Positions 37,341 through 49,900 of a stretch of DNA of 64,000 bases are shown piece by piece. Under the pieces are notes generated by a model that was given only the letters and a program-made list of their open reading frames with translations, was not told the origin of the DNA and made no database searches. The stretch covers positions 186,001 through 250,000 of the forward strand of contig OZ038465.1 in the NCBI GenBank assembly GCA_964036295.1, in the 5' to 3' direction. The translations under genes were made by a program, and so were the position numbers. This DNA comes from Plumapathes pennacea (lineage: Eukaryota > Cnidaria > Anthozoa > Antipatharia > Myriopathidae). Each line of letters starts with the position of its first letter. Position 1 is the first letter of the stretch.

Positions 37341-40300
37341 ACACACGAACATTAAATTTCGAGATGGCGACACGCTTGGAGTCTTCAAATGAGGCGACTA
37401 TGCTGCATTAGCGTCGTAAATATTACCCTCGCTTCGCTCGGGGTTTAGTTTTGAGCGAATTGACAAAGTTTTCACGTTCAGAGCTTTCAATTGTGTATTC
37501 TGTCACGTTCGCGTGTCTTGTATTCCGTGGCCTTTCGTCGTCTGTTCCATGGTGATATTATAGCAGTTCTTGCAAAATCAGTCATACCGGAAAAGCACAA
37601 CGCAACAAATTTGCAACGACAAACATGTAAAATCATCCATACCTACAAGACTCTCCTTGCTTGCGCTTGTGTGAAGGTAATTTTTGTAACCTGGCCTCTG
37701 TTGTTTTCACAGCAAACAGGATGTGTCGGTGACTCGTTCATCAACACGGTCATAGTAGACCCAGTCCCTTACTCTTGCGTTGTGAGTGTGTCGTGTGACG
37801 GGTTTAATCCCTCTGCGGTGACCGTTGCCAAGGTAGTTACCGCCGCTTCGTTCTCTTTTCTTGTCGTCTCTTTGTTTGTCTCTACTTTGTAAAACATCAA
37901 CCAAACTATAACGTACGGTAGGAACTCTGCAGCACATTGTTTTTCTGTGCCTGCGTTCCATGAGTGAGCGTGCACCGCTAAACAAAGCAAGGGGATGCCG
38001 TTTTGGATAGTTGCTGACTTGAAGAGACCCCAAAATCAAATAACTGAAATCTATGCACTGTGTTGAAATTCCTGAACATACTGACAGGAAGAAATCCCAA
38101 AATCAAAATGACTGAACTGTATGTACACTGTGTTGAGCACGCAGGTATAACAGCCTCCACCACAATGTGTAGATTGTTAGTATAGGTAATCGCATGATTT
38201 CGAGTGCAATTTGGGATAAATTAGCACGAGTAAATTTTTCAAAGACCACAAAATTGCAAGAGCGCCGCGCGAGTGCAATTTGTGGTCTTTGAAAATTTTA
38301 CCAGTGCTTATTTATTCCAAAATTGCACGAGAAATCATGTGATTACTTGTTAATAACATGCATACAATAATTTACGTCGCGCAATTTTTTTCAATTTCGT
38401 TACAATTCACAAAGTGTTTTCTCACAAACAGAATCGGAATCGTCCTGAGGAAAGAAAACACGCCCTTTTGTTTTGTTTGGCTTCACAAATACGCGCGCCA
38501 GCTGTCGACAATTTTTAATTTCAAATTTCTGCACTGTTAATTTCACATTTTTGCACTGTTTGGGACAAACTGACGTGCGCTCAGCCAATCAGAATGCAGA
38601 AATTATTGTATGCATGTTATTAAAACTACAAACCAAGAACCAGTTCTCAGCAAAAAAAACTAAAAAGTTTCCTAATAGTCTGAAATTATCTCATAACTAC
38701 AAGCAACATTTCTTACTCACGTAAATAGAGGTTCGTCGTGTTGTAAGTTTCCTGCCGTTTTCCTGTTTGTTCTCTGCAGTCCCACAGTATTCTGTGGACC
38801 TGGGAAGACAGAGGAGAAGAAATGCACAGCATTTTACTTGTCAGAGCACCTGAACCAGAGAAGGTTAGTGTCGCATTTAAGCTTTGTTATATATTCCTTG
38901 CTTCACGAGTGTTTTTTTCTTGTGATTGTATTCCTGTTTTGCCTTACTTGTTATTTTGTCCGTCTCCTGGTTTTTCCCTTCCCTAGTTTACTCTGTTGAT
39001 GTTCGTTCTCACTCTATTCTTTGTTTTTGTCCAGGAACTGGTTCGTGTACGTGGTCTTTCTTCCTTTGACAGTGGTTCAGCTATGAGCTGCAGCACTTTC
39101 TTTCACACATTTGACGTCCCTGGTACATACTATGTGACGTCAGTGGGCTCCAACCGGCAGGTGTGCCGGATTGACGTGTTGGACCAAGGTATGACGTAAC
39201 TCGTAAGCATACACGTATTAATGAATTGTCAGTCCGCATTCACAAAGGATAGACACAATCATGGTTTGTCATTAGTTTTTGAGTCGCCACAATTGCAGTC
39301 TGTCTTTGTTTCAGCTTGGCACGTGACTATGCCTTCTGTAACACGCGGGATGGATGGAGGGAGTGTGAGTGTACTTTTTTGTTGACTTCTTGTACTTCTT
39401 GTAGGCTTGCAACTGAAACCTGTTTGGTTCGCGTGCTTATAAATCTTCACGTTCAGATAGTCTTCAAAGTGAGGAGGGTGCTGGGGCTTAATTTGTAGAG
39501 GAAATTTAATGATTGGTGCATCACATGTAAACTAATAGCCTGAGTCTTGTTCGAATTGGCTGCTCCAACGTACCATGAACAGTCATCGGAAAAATGACAA
39601 ATTTTTAGTATGGTCCGGGGAGTCAAGTGACCAATCTTGTAAATCAATTGTGTTCAGTACATGCTTTGATTAGTTTTAGTTACATCATAAACTCGGTCTC
39701 GCTATCTGCAGGTGGAGTGTGGGTATGTAGTGCACCTCGAGTGTGACACCCAGCAGGCTGAAATTGTTTACACTTTGGATGGTTCCTTTCCACATGAAAA
39801 CAATTGTAATTTGATGGTTAGTGAAATGTAGTACGAGTTGCTATTTCTTCTATCGTGTTTGCTTGTTTTTGTGTTCATGCCGTCCTAGCTTCGTTTATTG
39901 TTTTTCCGGGCGTTGTTAAACAGTGAAACGAAACAGCGAAACAGTTTCAAAATTTTAAATTTTAAAAAGAAAGGCAAAACAATATAAACCAGAAATCGAG
40001 AATGGCGGAGAATGAGAACGTCTCGAGCAGCAACATGGATCCAACTATAAACGCACGTCGCTTGTTCAAGCTGTTATGTCCCACAGATTCGAAGCGAACT
40101 TGCTTGGTCAGACGGAGGGCTAAAACACCTTCGTGGCGCTATTAGCTTTTCCACATCACATCACATCAAACTGTTAAGCCTGGTTCACACTAACGACATA
40201 ACGACATAAGCACAACGTCGTTACGTTAATGTCGTTATGTTAGGAGTGTGAACATGCAGACATAACGACATAATAGTAACATAACGACATAAGGAAAAAA

Positions 40301-43300
40301 CTAATCATTTCTTTATGTCGTTATTTCGCTAGTGTGAACCAGGCATTAGTGTTCACAATCATTTCACTGCCCTTGCAATGTAAAAACACGCGTGACCTCG
40401 CTTTCGTGCTAAAATTACGACGTAAAATGGCCACTGTGTGATAAAGGCGAATGGCCGACCTACTCTGATTGAAGGCACAAGCATGCATGCTGCTTGACGG
40501 TAAGTTTTAATACACGTGCTGATACAGTTAGGACATACGGAACTTCGCCTTCGAATTCAGTGTCACTCGAAACAATTTATTGCATGACGTTTGATCGGTG
40601 TTAGGTGTCAGGTTTAAAATTTAAAATTTTGAAACTGTTTCGCTGTTTCGTTTCGCTGTTCCGCTGTTTAACAATGCCTTTATTGTTTCCGCAAGTTTCC
40701 TCATGTGTTCAGCCTGCTAGTTTTGTTCTTGCTTGTTTTGCAAATCAGGAAGCCTCTTATTTGGCAAGAAATGTGTACGATGTTTATTTGCGCGAATTAA
40801 TTTGGAACCCAGAAGTGAGGTAAAGCACTTCTTTTCCCACTTAGCGGTTGAGCGAAAAGTAACGTGGTTTGACTAAAGGTACAACTGTTTGTGTTGGGTC
40901 CGTTTTTTCCTAGGCATACAATCGGAAAACTGGAATTGTTTTAAGGCATCCTGGACTGTTTGTTGTGAGAGCCTTGGCGAAGAAGGAGGGATGGATAAGA
41001 AGCAGAGCGTACACATCAAGGTAAGAGATCAGAATGCTCTGAGACTCCATCCTTTTCTCCTGTCTCAAAGTATTCTTTTATGTGACCCCTTGATGACGGA
41101 TAAACTTATGGGAACAGCAGATCTAGACGGAAACTGTCGGTGTGTTGTGAGTAAAATGTCGACTGGTCATCTTACATAACTTGCAGTTTCGAAATGCAAA
41201 GGTATGTGCTGCATGCATTCGGCTGTTCACGTGTTTTGTGGGCGTTACTGGGTGCTCACATTACCTCTTGTATCTTAGTGATGATATTTTTACACAGAAT
41301 ACGTGTTTTGTAGGCGCTACTGGGTGCGTGAGAATCTTCTGGAAGAGCCGATGGACGGAATGAAATCCAAAGAGAGAAGTTGGGAAGGCGCGGACACTGA
41401 GAGCCTGGGTTTGCGGGAACAAGTGAGCTGTGAATGTTTTGGTAGCTTTCCTTGAATAGCTAGCGGGCAGTTTTACTATGAATTGAGAAACGTTAGGTTA
41501 GAAAGTTTAGTGGAAAACAACAAAGAGTAGAGGAGGAACTGCATATGAGATAAAAGGCCAAGCATAAACAAAGGAAGATAATTAAAATCTTAAACGAAAG
41601 GAAGAGAACCAAAGATAAGAAAAAGGGACGAAACGAGAACTTAATACACTAACACAGAAAATACAAACAAAGAAGAAAACAAACGGGGAACTGAACGATA
41701 AGAAAGCTGATAACTACATTTATTATATAGACACGAGTGTTTTACTGGAAAATATACCGTGCGTAAAATCCATACGAAACTACATCCGGGACCCGAGTGG
41801 CGTATTTTCCATATCCTCACTAGTGAGGATATCGTTGGCATCATTTCTCGCTTTTGCTCGGTTGTTTGTGCAATTTCTCGTAAAACACTCGTGTCTAATA
41901 TAGTGGGAAGAGGATATTACACGGCGACTTGAAGATATGAGTTTTATTTCCTCGTGGTAAAAACAATATTTTACTCACTCGCGAAGCGCTCGTTCGTAAA
42001 ATTTTGTTTTTACCACGAGAAAATAAAATTCATATCTTCGCGCCGCCGTGTAATATCCTCTATTTATTGTACTAAAAAGATGCAAAGTAATAATACTAAC
42101 TAGGAATACGATAATCGCAGATCCCCTCGCTCTGCCATTGATGGGACTTTTACTTTGGTACTCCCAACAAGAGTAGCCTTTGTTTTACCGAAATGTTGAC
42201 TCAGTCTTTTCTTCGAAGTCAAGTGTTACACGCAAAGGAAGGAGAAAAAGAATCGTGTGTCTTATGCTTTTGCAATGAAAAAAGAGTCGATTGCGTGACG
42301 AAGTACGTATTTCCCACGGTCGGCACGTCAAATTAATTCAGTCTGCCAAGCACGTTCTCAAAATTTAATACTTAAATTTTGAAGTTGGTCGGCCGTCGTA
42401 GTACGGGAAAGAAAGGAACACTGATTTTCCAATTTTGAATTCATAGGCAGTACAATTAAATAGGCTTCCTGTGCGATTTGTTTTACTCTGGACTGCATGC
42501 ACCAGACTCAGGCATGCATATTTAATAGGCTCGAATTGTTTTGTATGTGAACCCGCTCAAAACAGCATGATTTCTCCCAGAATAAAAGCAAAACTTGAAC
42601 AGTTTACTTCAAATTGTACACGGACTTCGTACCTAGTCATACCTCTAAGGGCTTGTGAACGATTCTCGCTGCAATCACCGCGTGTCAGATTACAGAAAAA
42701 TAAGACATCTGACTAAATCATTTAAGACTCCAAGTTCCGATTGCTCTGAGCGAATACGGTAGCCGAAACTGGCGACAGAAGCGTATTAAAACAATACTTC
42801 GAGGGAAAATGATCAGCATACAGATTTTAATACATTCTTGAAGTGATCGAGTTACAAGCTATACGGGATAGAATATATGTCATGGTGATTGTTCGATTTC
42901 CACTGACTAACCCTTGTTGCTTGGTTGCTTGTCCTTTCTAAATAAGTATCTGAGTTTAACACAAAACGGCGTCTGAAGCTCCCGATTTTCTTTCAAGCGC
43001 TGTTCCCTTGCGGAGCCGTTTCTTCGGCACGCTTCCGTTCATGATGCTGTCGGTTATAACATGTTTGTCGTCTTTTCTCTAGACGTATTTGGCGCTGTTC
43101 GATCGTTTTATGATTTCGCCTTGCCCGTGCCTGTTCCCTTGCGAGATTGTTGTGTTTCAAGTTTTCCAGTTTTCCATTTTCGTAAACACAGCTACGATAT
43201 ACTGTAGTTACTTTCTCTCGTTGCGAGTAAAACTACAGGGCCACACGTGATCGATCCGGCCTTTGGAGAGGTACCAGAGGATCAGGAACGGAGACCTTCT

Positions 43301-43811
43301 TCTTTTCCCAACACCGATTTATTAACTCCAACTAGAGTTACAAATTGCCAACTCTAGAACTAACTGCAAAACTCTAATGAAAAGGGTGTGCTTCGCCTTA
43401 AGTAGTGATGCTTACGTAAATGACACTTTTGGCCGTCAATCATTACTACGAGCTAATGATAGACTAGCTTACGTCAGAACTTAACTACGAAGCAGCAGAT
43501 GTTCCATAACATACGCACTAAGGAAAAACCTTAATTTTAGATTTGTAAACTAGTTACGCGTAAGCGGAATAAGCTAGATTCAAGAACAGTGGAAAAATAA
43601 ATTACGGGCTACTATCCAGTGTAAAAATTATAAAGTCTTAAGCAGTAAAGACCCATAAAAGTTAACCCATAAATATAACCCATAAAAGTTATAGGAAAAT
43701 AGTGGAAATCTCTTCCGTAACATTGGTTAAACAACGATAGGAACTGGAATCTCCGAATGATGCGATACTACTGCATTAGCGTTGTGATTATTTCCCTCGC
43801 TTCGTTCGGGG

Positions 43812-43892
<81 letters not shown>

Positions 43893-43919
43893 TTAATATT
43901 AATAATAATAATAATAATG

Positions 43920-43954
<35 letters not shown>

Positions 43955-46900
43955 GGTAATGTGAGATAGGAAAGCTATCAACGTCAGCTATGACATTTGG
44001 ATCTGATGTGACATTGTACTGTCACTCTATGTTTTAAACGGAATCAATTCTGATCGTGTTTTATTTTTAGATTTCTAATTGGCAATGGTCAAGCTGCGCC
44101 CCTGTTATTTCTGTTACTTTTGTCACTGAGAATACCATACACGTAAATATTGTTCTGTCGACGACAGCAGATTTGTCTTGGACGCGAGGCTTTCAGGTAA
44201 ACTGCGGGCTGAAGTCTTTATATGGTTCATATCATGTGATATTGTTATTTTAAACAGTACGATGTTCAGAATGATGCAGAATAAGTTCAGAAGTTATTGT
44301 CTCTGTAGTATCTCACTGAAAGATCTCTTTCCAAAGCCCCTTGGACTGGTAAAGGATTAGAATGTTAACGTGAAAAGAGGCAAAATTTGTTGTTTTCATT
44401 CTGACTGCAGCTCTTTCTTAATGGAGTGGTCTATGGAGGCGTTTTCGGAGCCAGTTGCCCTGGTTTAGTTGTCAGCGGTTTGACAGGAGGAAAGTCCTAC
44501 CACGCAGTCCTGGTCGTTTATTCAATTGGCGAAAGATTTAAGCCGCAACTCTCAAATGAAGTGGTACGCGAGGTTTAGATCACGTGGTGAACGTTATTAG
44601 GCAGTTTAAGATCGCCGTATACTGCAGTCCACAACCCGCTAAGTCACATGATCTAACGTACAAGACCCGTTTGCCAAAGGTAGCAGATTTTGAGATAACA
44701 GGAGCTTATTGCTGCAGTATTTGACTTACCTAAGGAATGCTTCCTGGTGTTGAAAACAGAAATACGGCAGACGTGACGTATGACTTCTTGCGGTTTGAAG
44801 TTTAAGGTTTGTGGGCTGCGGAAAACGGCAATCTTAACTCTCCATCATTGCAATCGCGCCGTGTGTTTCTGTCCTTATTTTATATAGCGCTCTTCCATCC
44901 ATCCCCATTCCCACAAATCAGTGCGTTTCTATCTTCCACTGGAAATGCTTTTTAGATGTTGCAAGTTAATCACTTCTTTAGCAAAAAGGCCTCGTTTTTG
45001 TTCCGTTTCAAACCAGATCTTTGATGCTCCCCACTGCTTGATTTCTGGAGCCCCTGTGGTGTCGCTGGAGGCCTGGACCTATCCTAATGCTGTCATTATC
45101 GTCTGGCCTTCATGCCCAGACCCTTCTCTTGGAATTGCGGCGTACACAGTTTTAGTGAATGGCGAGCAGTTTGGTGAACCGGTAAGGTGTTGTGATATAC
45201 ACACTGCTCGTAGTTGCCAGCGCTCGTTCAGTTCTTTGGCCTGCTAGCTGTGATCAATGTTATTATACTGGAGGTCTCATACTTTAGCAGCCTTTTTGAA
45301 ACTATGACACAAAGTCGACTTATTTACTGGAATTGAGAGTGTCCGTTGTCAGACACCAACCTGCGGGTTATCTGATGCCTCCGTTCCACAAGTTGTTCGT
45401 GTAATTAATCTGGCGTCAGCCTTACTGTCGCTTTCCTGGTTTATCCTGCCTGATGTTGTTTCAATATTATTTTGAACAATCAAACACTGACAGTACTCTA
45501 TTTCACCTTTTGCTCCTAGATTACTACGGACCTCAACAATGAATACTGCAAGGTATTGTTTGAGAGTTCGACTGAGGGAGAAGACTATGTTATATGTGTT
45601 ACAGCTCATGTTGAAGGTAAGTCTATCATTTTCTTTATCCAGAAAGACAGGATGGTTCCCATTATATATTTCCCGTGACAAGGCAAAATCTGTTGTCAAA
45701 CCTTACAATTCCTAAACCTATTTTGTGGGGTTTTTAAACGCAGTAAATTTTGCTAGTGATTAAACGAAGATGGTCGTTCTCCATATGGTCAAACTAGAGT
45801 TCAAAATTGTTTGATGATAAATTCAAAAGAGTTGTTAGAGGAAAAAGAAATGAAAGAGGAAACAGTCTTTTAGACGGCAAACAGCAGTCAGCACAGTGTG
45901 AGTGAAAACAAACCGTGCCATCGTGCCGACGGTCGGTAATAATGATACGTCAGATTACTGACTGGTTGTCCTTTATGTTACGTATACATGTTTTACTGTT
46001 ATTGGGCGATGTGTTGCTGATTGATGCTTATTTCAGTACAACGACAAAGATGCTTGTTTTCCTCATTAGGCGGAGATCAGTTACTTTATTCCAACGAAGT
46101 CCAATTCTTCCTCCCGTTGTCCGACGATGTAATGAGATGGATTCTTACCTCTAGCGGTCAAAGTGATGCGGTAGATACACATGAGACTATCGACAGGTCT
46201 CAGGAGTTACTCACTGTTGTGTCAAACGAGCAGCTGTGTTTCGATGATCATCCAGTCAACGAAAAACTGCCTTCAAAATCATATTCCAGCAATCTTGTCA
46301 CAATTCCTGAAGGTGAGATGCTAGAAAGAACACTGGATCAAAAAACTGAAAGCACAACACTTCAAAGGACAACAAACGCTGGAGAAGAACCACATAATCA
46401 AGCCAATGAAGATAGGCAACCACAAGAGGATTCTATTAAAGATCAACAGGACTCCATGGAAGAAGAAGTGGATCATACTATAGATCAACAGGACTCCATG
46501 GAAGAAGTGGATCACACTAAAGATCAACAGGACTCCATGGAAGAAGTGGAGCATACTAAAGATCAACAGGACTCCATGGAAGAAAAAGTGGATCATACTA
46601 AAGATCAACAGAACTCCATGGAAGAAAAAGTGGATCACACTAAAGATCAACAGGACTCCATGGAAGAAGTGGAGCATACTAAAGATCAACAGGACTCCAT
46701 GGAAGAAAAAGTGGATCACACTAAAGATCAACAGGACTCCATGGAAGAAAAAGTGGATCACACTAAAGATCAACAGGACTCCATGGAAGAAAAAGTGGAT
46801 CACACTAAAGATCAGCAGAACTCCATGGAAGAAGTGGATCACACTAAAGATCAACAGGACTCCATGGAAGAAAAAGTGGATCACACTAAAGATCAACAGG

Positions 46901-49900
46901 ACTCCATTGAAGAAAACGTGGATCACACTAAAGATCAACAGAATTCCATGGAAGAAAAAGTGGATCACACTAAAGATCAACAGAACTCCATGGAAGAAAA
47001 AGTGGATCACACTAAAGATCAACAGGACTCCATGGAAGAAGTGGAGCATACTAAAGATCAACAGGACTCCATGGAAGAAAAAGTGGATCACACTAAAGAT
47101 CAACAGGACTCCATGGAAGAAAAAGTGGATCACACTAAAGATCAACAGGACTCCATGGAAGAAGTGGATCTCACTAAAGATCAACAGGACTCCATTGAAG
47201 AAAACGTGGATCATACTAAAGATCAACAGGACTCCATAGAAGAAAAAGTGGATCACACTAAAGATCAGCAGGACTCCATTGAAGAAAACGTGGATCATAC
47301 TAAAGATCAGCAGGACTCCATGGAAGAAAGAGTGGATCACACTAAAGATCAACAGGACTCCATGGAAGAAGAAGTGGATCATACTAAAGATCAACAGGAC
47401 TCCATTGAAGAAAAAGTAGATCACACTAAACATCAACAGGACTCCATGGGGCAACCACAAGAGGATTCTATTAAAGATCAACAGGACTCCATGGAAGAAG
47501 AAGTGGATCACACTAAAGATCAACAGGACTCCATGGAAGAAGTGGATCATACTAAAGATCAACAGGACTCCATGGAAGAAAAAGTGGATCACACTAAAGA
47601 TCAACAGGACTCCATTGAAGAAGACGTGGATCACATTGAAAAACAGCAACTCGAGCAAAAAGAATGTGAAATGGAGTTTTCGAATGAAAGTTGTCCAACC
47701 AGTCCAGAGCCTAGGGTTCGACGCTTGTCCAGTTTTGTCGAAGTTGATGTTGTTCCGTCGGAACTGGCGATGTTGGGCACCACAAAACTATTTCACTCAG
47801 ATTCTGGAAACTCCGACGACTGTCCAGAATTTGTAACGAAGGCGAATTGGGGATCGTGTGGCCATCAAGTAGCTGCCGAAATTCCACAAACAAATGATAT
47901 ACAACAACGTAAGTGTGCAAAATATTTTACTAACACCAAACCTGTTGGAAGATGCTCTCAGATGTTTAGACGGAACTTTGATTTAGAACAAGGACTTAAT
48001 TTGCATTTGAAATCCTGGCTCTATATCTCACCCAGGTAACTGTGCCAAGACGAGAAGCTTGCCTTTTACTCCTAAATTTAGTGATGGCGTTATGGGCAGG
48101 GAGGTTCTCCCCATACCCCACGTGGTAGTAAAAGGTACTGCGTATGGCAAGGCGACCGTGGAGTGGGTCCTAGAGCCACATGGCACCGTAACAAGCTCTG
48201 GTGTGGTGTATGAAGTGTCTGTTATTGGAAGCAAGTTCACTGAAAATTGTAACAGTAACACCTCGTACGTAATCTGATTGCTTTGTAATTTTCATGCAGT
48301 TTTTTTGTCGTAAATTTGATATGAATATGATCTCATCCGGTTTCTATTTCGTTCAAGGCGCAATTTTGCCTCGAGTTCCATAAAAAATCTTTGGCCGAAG
48401 CAAAAGGTCGGTATTTGAACCAACGCTCTTCTCCGTTATCTTACAAAATTGTACACAGAGTCAAATAGTGCTTGAAACACGATCGCATGAAAAGACTGTT
48501 ATGTGTTATCTTTTAATGTTTATTTTGTTTAGAGCGGTATAGAAGAACACTGTTGGACAACTGAACATTGCGTAGTGGAAATCTTGGGATTGGATAAGCG
48601 GCACAACTACAGGTATGTCTTCATGAGAATTGTTACCTTTACTCCTTGGAGCTCTGTACTTTCCACCTTCATTTTCATTGTAGATTCATGCCATTGCACC
48701 TTCATTTCCCTTGTAGTACCTGGGAGTGTTGCTTCATACCATTCCATCTTCAGCTTTATCTTATAAGTGTGCTTGTCTTCTGGTTTGTTTTAGATTGGCA
48801 GTAGTGGCTCGATTCATTCGTCCCTCGTGTGTTTCAGTATCGGAGCCTGTTCAGTTCATCATGCCTTGGCCTCCTGAAGCCCCCTCCATTTACGTGGTGG
48901 CATTAAATGACCAGCAGGTATATTTTGTTTTGACATATTCAAGTGAGGTGCAAAGACAGTTTTATTGTGCCGTGTCATTGTTTTTGTCGTAGTTAGCGGT
49001 AGTTGTTGGAATAATTCTCTTGCAAGCCAATTCAATCTGTATGAAGCTTAATGTCTTTGGAGGTAATATATCAATAAATGTTCGTGTGTAATCTTTACAT
49101 GCACTGCGTAATCATGGGTGTGGCAACGATGGATTGCCCTACATTGCAAATATTGATTGCCATTGACGTCAATCTTACAACAATAAATTGTGCAATTTTT
49201 ACTGTCGTCTTAGCAGAGATCTATGGTCGCAAGTGTCAAAGGGAGTACTCAAAAATAAACAGCAACCGAGATAGAAGCCTTATACATGGACTGGTTGCCA
49301 ACTGAAACTAAGTAATTTTGTTGCATTTCAAGCACTAGATACGCGACTGCATCTTGAGAAAAGCTGCTTTCCCTTATTGTGAGAGCTTCATGCTACAAAT
49401 TGGAAAGTACACTAGTTTTCCGCGAACTTGTTTTAAGCTAGTTTTGTCTTTTCTTAGGTAATCTTGGGTTGGAAAAGACCCGCAGCTTACGGTGAAGCAG
49501 AGATTGTGGGCTACAAGTTGCTGAGGGATGGTTGTCAGTTTGGCTCTGTGCTCAGTGAAAACACCGTTCGGTATTGTGTATCAAGGTTAGCTCCAGGTGA
49601 GATAAGCTAAATTGCAATAATGAAAACATCGTTCAATTTTGTGTATCGGATTTAGTTCCTGGTGAGATAAGCTAAATTGCAATGATGACTTGATGTAAAG
49701 AGTGCTTACGCAGTTGGTGCCAGTCTACACCTGATGCACTGAACGAAATACAGCTTTCGCGACCCTGAACATAAAAGGTGCACATCAGAAATTGCTGTTG
49801 TTCTGGTAATCTGCTGATGATGAAGACAGTCTTTGAAGTCTGTCTTAGTGAAGTTTTCTTTGTTTTCATATCCAGGAAGTTGCAACAATTTCATTTTAAT

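Noticed and set aside
43727..43981. Poly-Ile and poly-Asn open frames
   Set aside because: Produced by the (AAT)n microsatellite; no other coding signal.
46321..47658. 445-codon open frame on the minus strand rich in FFHGVLLIFS
   Set aside because: It is the antisense of the coding minisatellite; the unit has no stop on either strand, so openness is forced by periodicity. The plus strand has splice-consistent flanks and domain context.
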